Notes under the pieces: generated by a model
Databases searched by the model: none
What the model saw: only the letters and a program-made list of their open reading frames with translations
Told to the model about the DNA's origin: nothing
Assembly: GCA_036365145.1 (NCBI GenBank)
Contig: JAEOAD010002856.1
Location: forward strand, 186,001 to 250,000
Direction: 5' to 3'
Source of the DNA: Orientallactaga sibirica
Taxonomy: Eukaryota > Chordata > Mammalia > Rodentia > Dipodidae
Length of the DNA stretch: 64,000 bases
Program-made: the position numbers and the translations under genes
Part shown: one piece after another, positions 60,722-64,000 of the stretch
Layout of the letters: every line of letters begins with the position of its first letter
Position numbering within the stretch: the stretch's first letter is position 1

Positions 60722-62568
60722 ACAGGATTCGGCAATGAAGGTGTTTGTTTTCTAAAGAAACTACGTTAGAAATGAAGCTAATCTATTAAGTTGCACATCT
60801 TGTTAGATTACACAAACTAGGAAAGTTTGATCTTGCTTCAATGAAGATTCTTCGTCAGAAAGCAACCTATTAAGGGAAGAGAACGAGCTTATTTCACACA
60901 GTATAGTGTTCGGCAATGAAGGTGTTTGTTTTCTAAAGAAACTACGTTAGAAATTAAGCTAATCTATTACGTTGTACATCTTGTTAGATTACACAAACTA
61001 GGAAAGTTTGATCTTGCTTCACTGAAGATTCTTCTGAAGAAAGCAACTCATTCCGAGAACAGAACTGGCTTATTTCACACAATGTAGTGTTCGGTAATGA
61101 AGGTGTTTGTTTTCTAAAGAAACTAGGTTGGAAATGAAGCTAATCTATTAAGATGTACATCTTGTTAGATTACACAAACTAGGAAAGTTTGATCTTGGCT
61201 CACTGAAGATTCCTCTTAAGAAAGCAACTCATGCCGAGAAAAGAACTAGCTAATTTCACAAAGTACAGTGTTCGGCAATGAAGGTGTTTGTTTTCGAAAC
61301 AAAGTATGTTGGAAATGAGGAAATGTACTAAGTTGTCCAACTTGTAAAATTACACAAACTAGGAAAGTTTGATATTGCTGCACTGAAGATTCTTCGTAAG
61401 AAAGCAACTCATTCCGAGAACATAACTAGCTTATTTCACAAAGTACATTGTTCGGCAATGAAGGTGTTTGTTTTTGAAAGAAACTACGTTAGAAATGAAA
61501 CTAATCTATTACGTTGTACATCTTGTTAGATTACACAAACTAGGAAAGTTTGATCTTGCTTCACTGAAGATTCTTCTGAAGAAAGCAACTCATTCCGAGA
61601 ACAGAACTAGCTTATTTCACACAATACAGTGTTCGGTAATGAAGGTGTTTGTTTTCTAAAGAAACTAGGTTGGAAATGAAGCTAATCTATTAAGATGTAC
61701 ATCTTGTTAGATTACACAAACTAGGAAAGTTTGATCTTGGCTCACTGAAGATTCCTCTTAAGAAAGCAACTCATGCCGAGAAAAGAACTAGCTAATTTCA
61801 CACAGTACAGTGTTCGGCAATGAAGGTGTTTGTTTTCGAAACAAAGTATGTTGGAAATGAGGAAATGTACTAAGTTGTCCAACTTGTAAAATTACACAAA
61901 CTAGGAAAGTTTGATATTGCTGCACTGAAGATTCTTCGTAAGAAAGCAACTCATTCCGAGAAAATAACTAGCTTATTTCACACAGTACAGTGTTTGGCAA
62001 TGAAGGTGTTTGTTTTCGAAAGAAACTACGTTAGAAATGAAGCTAATCTATGAAGTTGTACATCTTGTTAGATTACACAAACTAGGAAAGTTTGATCTTG
62101 CTTCACTGAAGATTCTTCTAAAGAAAGCAACTCGTTCCGAGAACAGAACTAGCTTTTTTCACACAATACAGTATTCCGCAATGAAGGTGTTTGTTTTTGA
62201 AAGAAACTACGTTAGAAATGATGGTAATCTACTAAGTTGTACATCATGTTAGATTCCACAAACTAGGAAAGTTTAATCTTGCTGCACTGAAGACTCTTCG
62301 TAAGAAACTAACTCATTCGGAGAAGGGAACTGGCTTATTTCACACAGTACAGTATTTGGCAATGATGGTGTTTGTTTTCTAAACAAACTACTTTAGAAAT
62401 GAAGCTAATCTATTAAATTGTACATCTTGTTAGATTACACAAACTAGGAAAGTTTGATCTTGGTTCACTGAATATTCTTCTTAAGAAAGCAACTCATTCC
62501 GAGAACAGAACTAGCTTATTTCACACAGTACAGTGTTCATCAATGAAGGTGTTTGTTTTCTAAACAAA

Positions 62569-62585
62569 GTATGTTGGAAACGAGG
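62569..62585 (+). promoter_or_regulatory. CENP-B-box-like motif (weak)
   Basis: GTATGTTGGAAACGAGG. Against the CENP-B box core (NTTCGNNNNANNCGGGN) six of nine essential positions match, and the GTTGGAAACG centre is identical to a frequent human form. A second copy lies at 63656-63672. Other monomers have TACGTTGGAAATGAAG at the same place, with five of nine. Binding cannot be claimed. Confidence 0.35.
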
Positions 62586-63655
62586 CGAATGTGCTAAGTT
62601 GTCCAACTTGTTAAATTACACAAACTTAGGAAATTTTGATCTTGCTGCACTAAAGATTCTTCGTAAGAAAGCAACTCATTCCGAGAACAGACCTAGCTTA
62701 TTTCACACAATACTGTGTTTGGCAATGAAGGTGTTTGTTTTCTAAAGAAACTACATTGGAAATGAAGCTAATCTATTAAGTTGTCCATCTTGGTAGATTA
62801 CACAATCTAGGATAGTTTGATCTTGGTTCACTGAAGATTCTTCTTAAGAAAGCAACTCATTCCGAGAACAGAACTAGCTTATTTCACACAGTACAGTGTT
62901 CGGCAATGAAGGTGTTTGTTTTCGAAAGAAACTACGTTAGAAATGAAGCTAATCTATGAAGTTGTACATCTTGTTAGATTACACAAACTAGGAAAGTTTG
63001 ATCTTGCTTCACTGAAGATTCTTCTAAAGAAAGCAACTCGTTCCGAGAACAGAACTAGCTTTTTTCACACAGTACCGTGCTCGGCAATGAAGGTCTTTGT
63101 TTTCTAAAGAAGCTACGTTGGAAATGAAGCTAATCTATTATGTTGAACATCTTGTTAGATTACACAAACTAGAATACTTTGATCTTGCTTCACTGAAGAT
63201 TCTTCTTCAGAAAGCATCTCATTCTGAGAACAGAACTAGATTATTACACATAGTACAGTGTTCCGCAATGAAGGTGTTTGTTTTCGAAAGAAACTACGTT
63301 AGAAATGATGGTAATCTACTAAGTTGTACAACATGTTAGATTACACAAACTAGGAAAGTTTGATCTTGCTGCACTGAAGACTCTTCGTAAGAAACTAACT
63401 TATTCGGAGAAGGGAACTGGCTTATTTCACACAGTACAGTATTTGGCAATGATGGTGTTTGTTTTCTAAACAAACTACTTTAGAAATGAAGCTAATCTAT
63501 TTAATTGTACATCTTATCAGATTACACAAACTACGAAAGTTTGATCTTGGTTCACTGAATATTCTTCTTAAGAAAGCAACTCATTCCGAGAACAGAACTT
63601 GCTTATTTCACACAGTACAGTGTTCGTCAATGAAGGTGTTTGTTTTCTAAACAAA

Positions 63656-63672
63656 GTATGTTGGAAACGAGG
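63656..63672 (+). promoter_or_regulatory. CENP-B-box-like motif (weak), second copy
   Basis: The same 17 bases as 62569-62585, 1087 bp (six monomers) downstream and in the same position of the monomer. Confidence 0.35.
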
Positions 63673-64000
63673 CGAATGTGCTAAGTTCTCCAACTTGTTA
63701 AATTACACAAACTTAGGAAATTTTGATCTTGCTGCACTAAAGATTCTTCGTGAGAAAGCAACTCATTCCGAGAACAGACCTAGCTTATTTCACACAGTAC
63801 TGTGTTCGGCAATGAAGGTGTTTGTTTTCTAAAGAAACTACATTGGAAATGAAGCTAATCTATTAAGTTGTCCATCTTGTTAGATTACACAAACTAGGAT
63901 AGTTTGATCTTGCTTCACTGAAGATTCTTCTTAAGAAAGCATCTCATTCCGAGAACAGAACTAGATTATTACACATAGTACAGTGTTCCGCAATGAAGGT

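Larger units (their letters stand above)
47458..64000 (+). repeat. Satellite array block 6
   Basis: About 91 monomers, the longest uninterrupted satellite in the window. It starts with the right target-site duplication of L1d. GAATTAGCTTATAT-type variants at 47483 and 48749 define a 7-monomer repeat (1266 bp). ACAGGATTCGG at 54381, 56198, 58732 and 60722 gives spacings of 1817, 2534 and 1990 bp (10, 14 and 11 monomers). Internal rearrangement is visible at 55100-55145. Many monomers contain a 63-codon open frame by chance. The array runs out of the window. Confidence 0.95.

Overview
This is a eukaryotic, non-genic window: a rodent satellite-DNA array invaded by LINE-1 (L1) retrotransposons. 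I see no host protein-coding gene, tRNA, rRNA or CRISPR array. Rodent origin is indicated by a B1-type SINE at about 29302-29464 and by rodent-style L1s: a 5'UTR made of short tandem promoter repeats, and a G-rich polypurine tract plus (CT)n in the 3'UTR. The B1 variant reminds me of jerboa (Dipodidae) copies, but that is recognition from memory and tentative. About 41 kb of the 64 kb is one head-to-tail AT-rich satellite with a monomer of about 181 bp, roughly 230 monomers, all in the same orientation. That is what a centromeric or pericentromeric region looks like.

Layout: satellite 1-6747; 5'-truncated L1 (L1a) 6748-9065; satellite 9066-16345; a stray L1 3'UTR piece 16346-17019; satellite 17020-17752; 5'-truncated L1 (L1b) 17753-20064; satellite 20065-21705; near full-length old L1 (L1c) 21706-29088, followed by 1.6 kb of non-satellite DNA ending in ATTAAA plus a short A-run (29089-30694), which looks like a 3' transduction; satellite 30695-39338; near full-length, younger-looking L1 (L1d) 39339-47457 with an 81-bp-repeat promoter; satellite 47458-64000. 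Every L1 reads on the + strand.

The satellite has at least two monomer classes. Type A carries GAAACTACGTTAGAAATGAAG and CTTCACTGAAG; type B carries AAGTATGTTGGAAATGAGG and CTGCACTGAAG. They are organised into higher-order repeats (HORs) of 7, 10, 11 and 14 monomers. Above that, the left 21 kb is a tandem duplication with a period of about 11 kb: L1a and L1b are duplicated copies sharing the same 5' truncation, 3' junction and nonsense codon. All L1 ORFs are broken by frameshifts or stops, so no element here looks able to move by itself. L1d is the least damaged, with a 634-codon open stretch covering most of the reverse transcriptase and the C-terminal domain.

The most interesting points are the putative 3' transduction, the reuse of one monomer position (TTCTT/AAGAAAG) as an L1 integration site, the replacement of about 630 bp of satellite by L1 3'UTR from another lineage in only one of the two 11-kb copies, weak CENP-B-box-like and hairpin motifs in the monomer, and in-frame 27-residue antisense ORFs in the L1d promoter.
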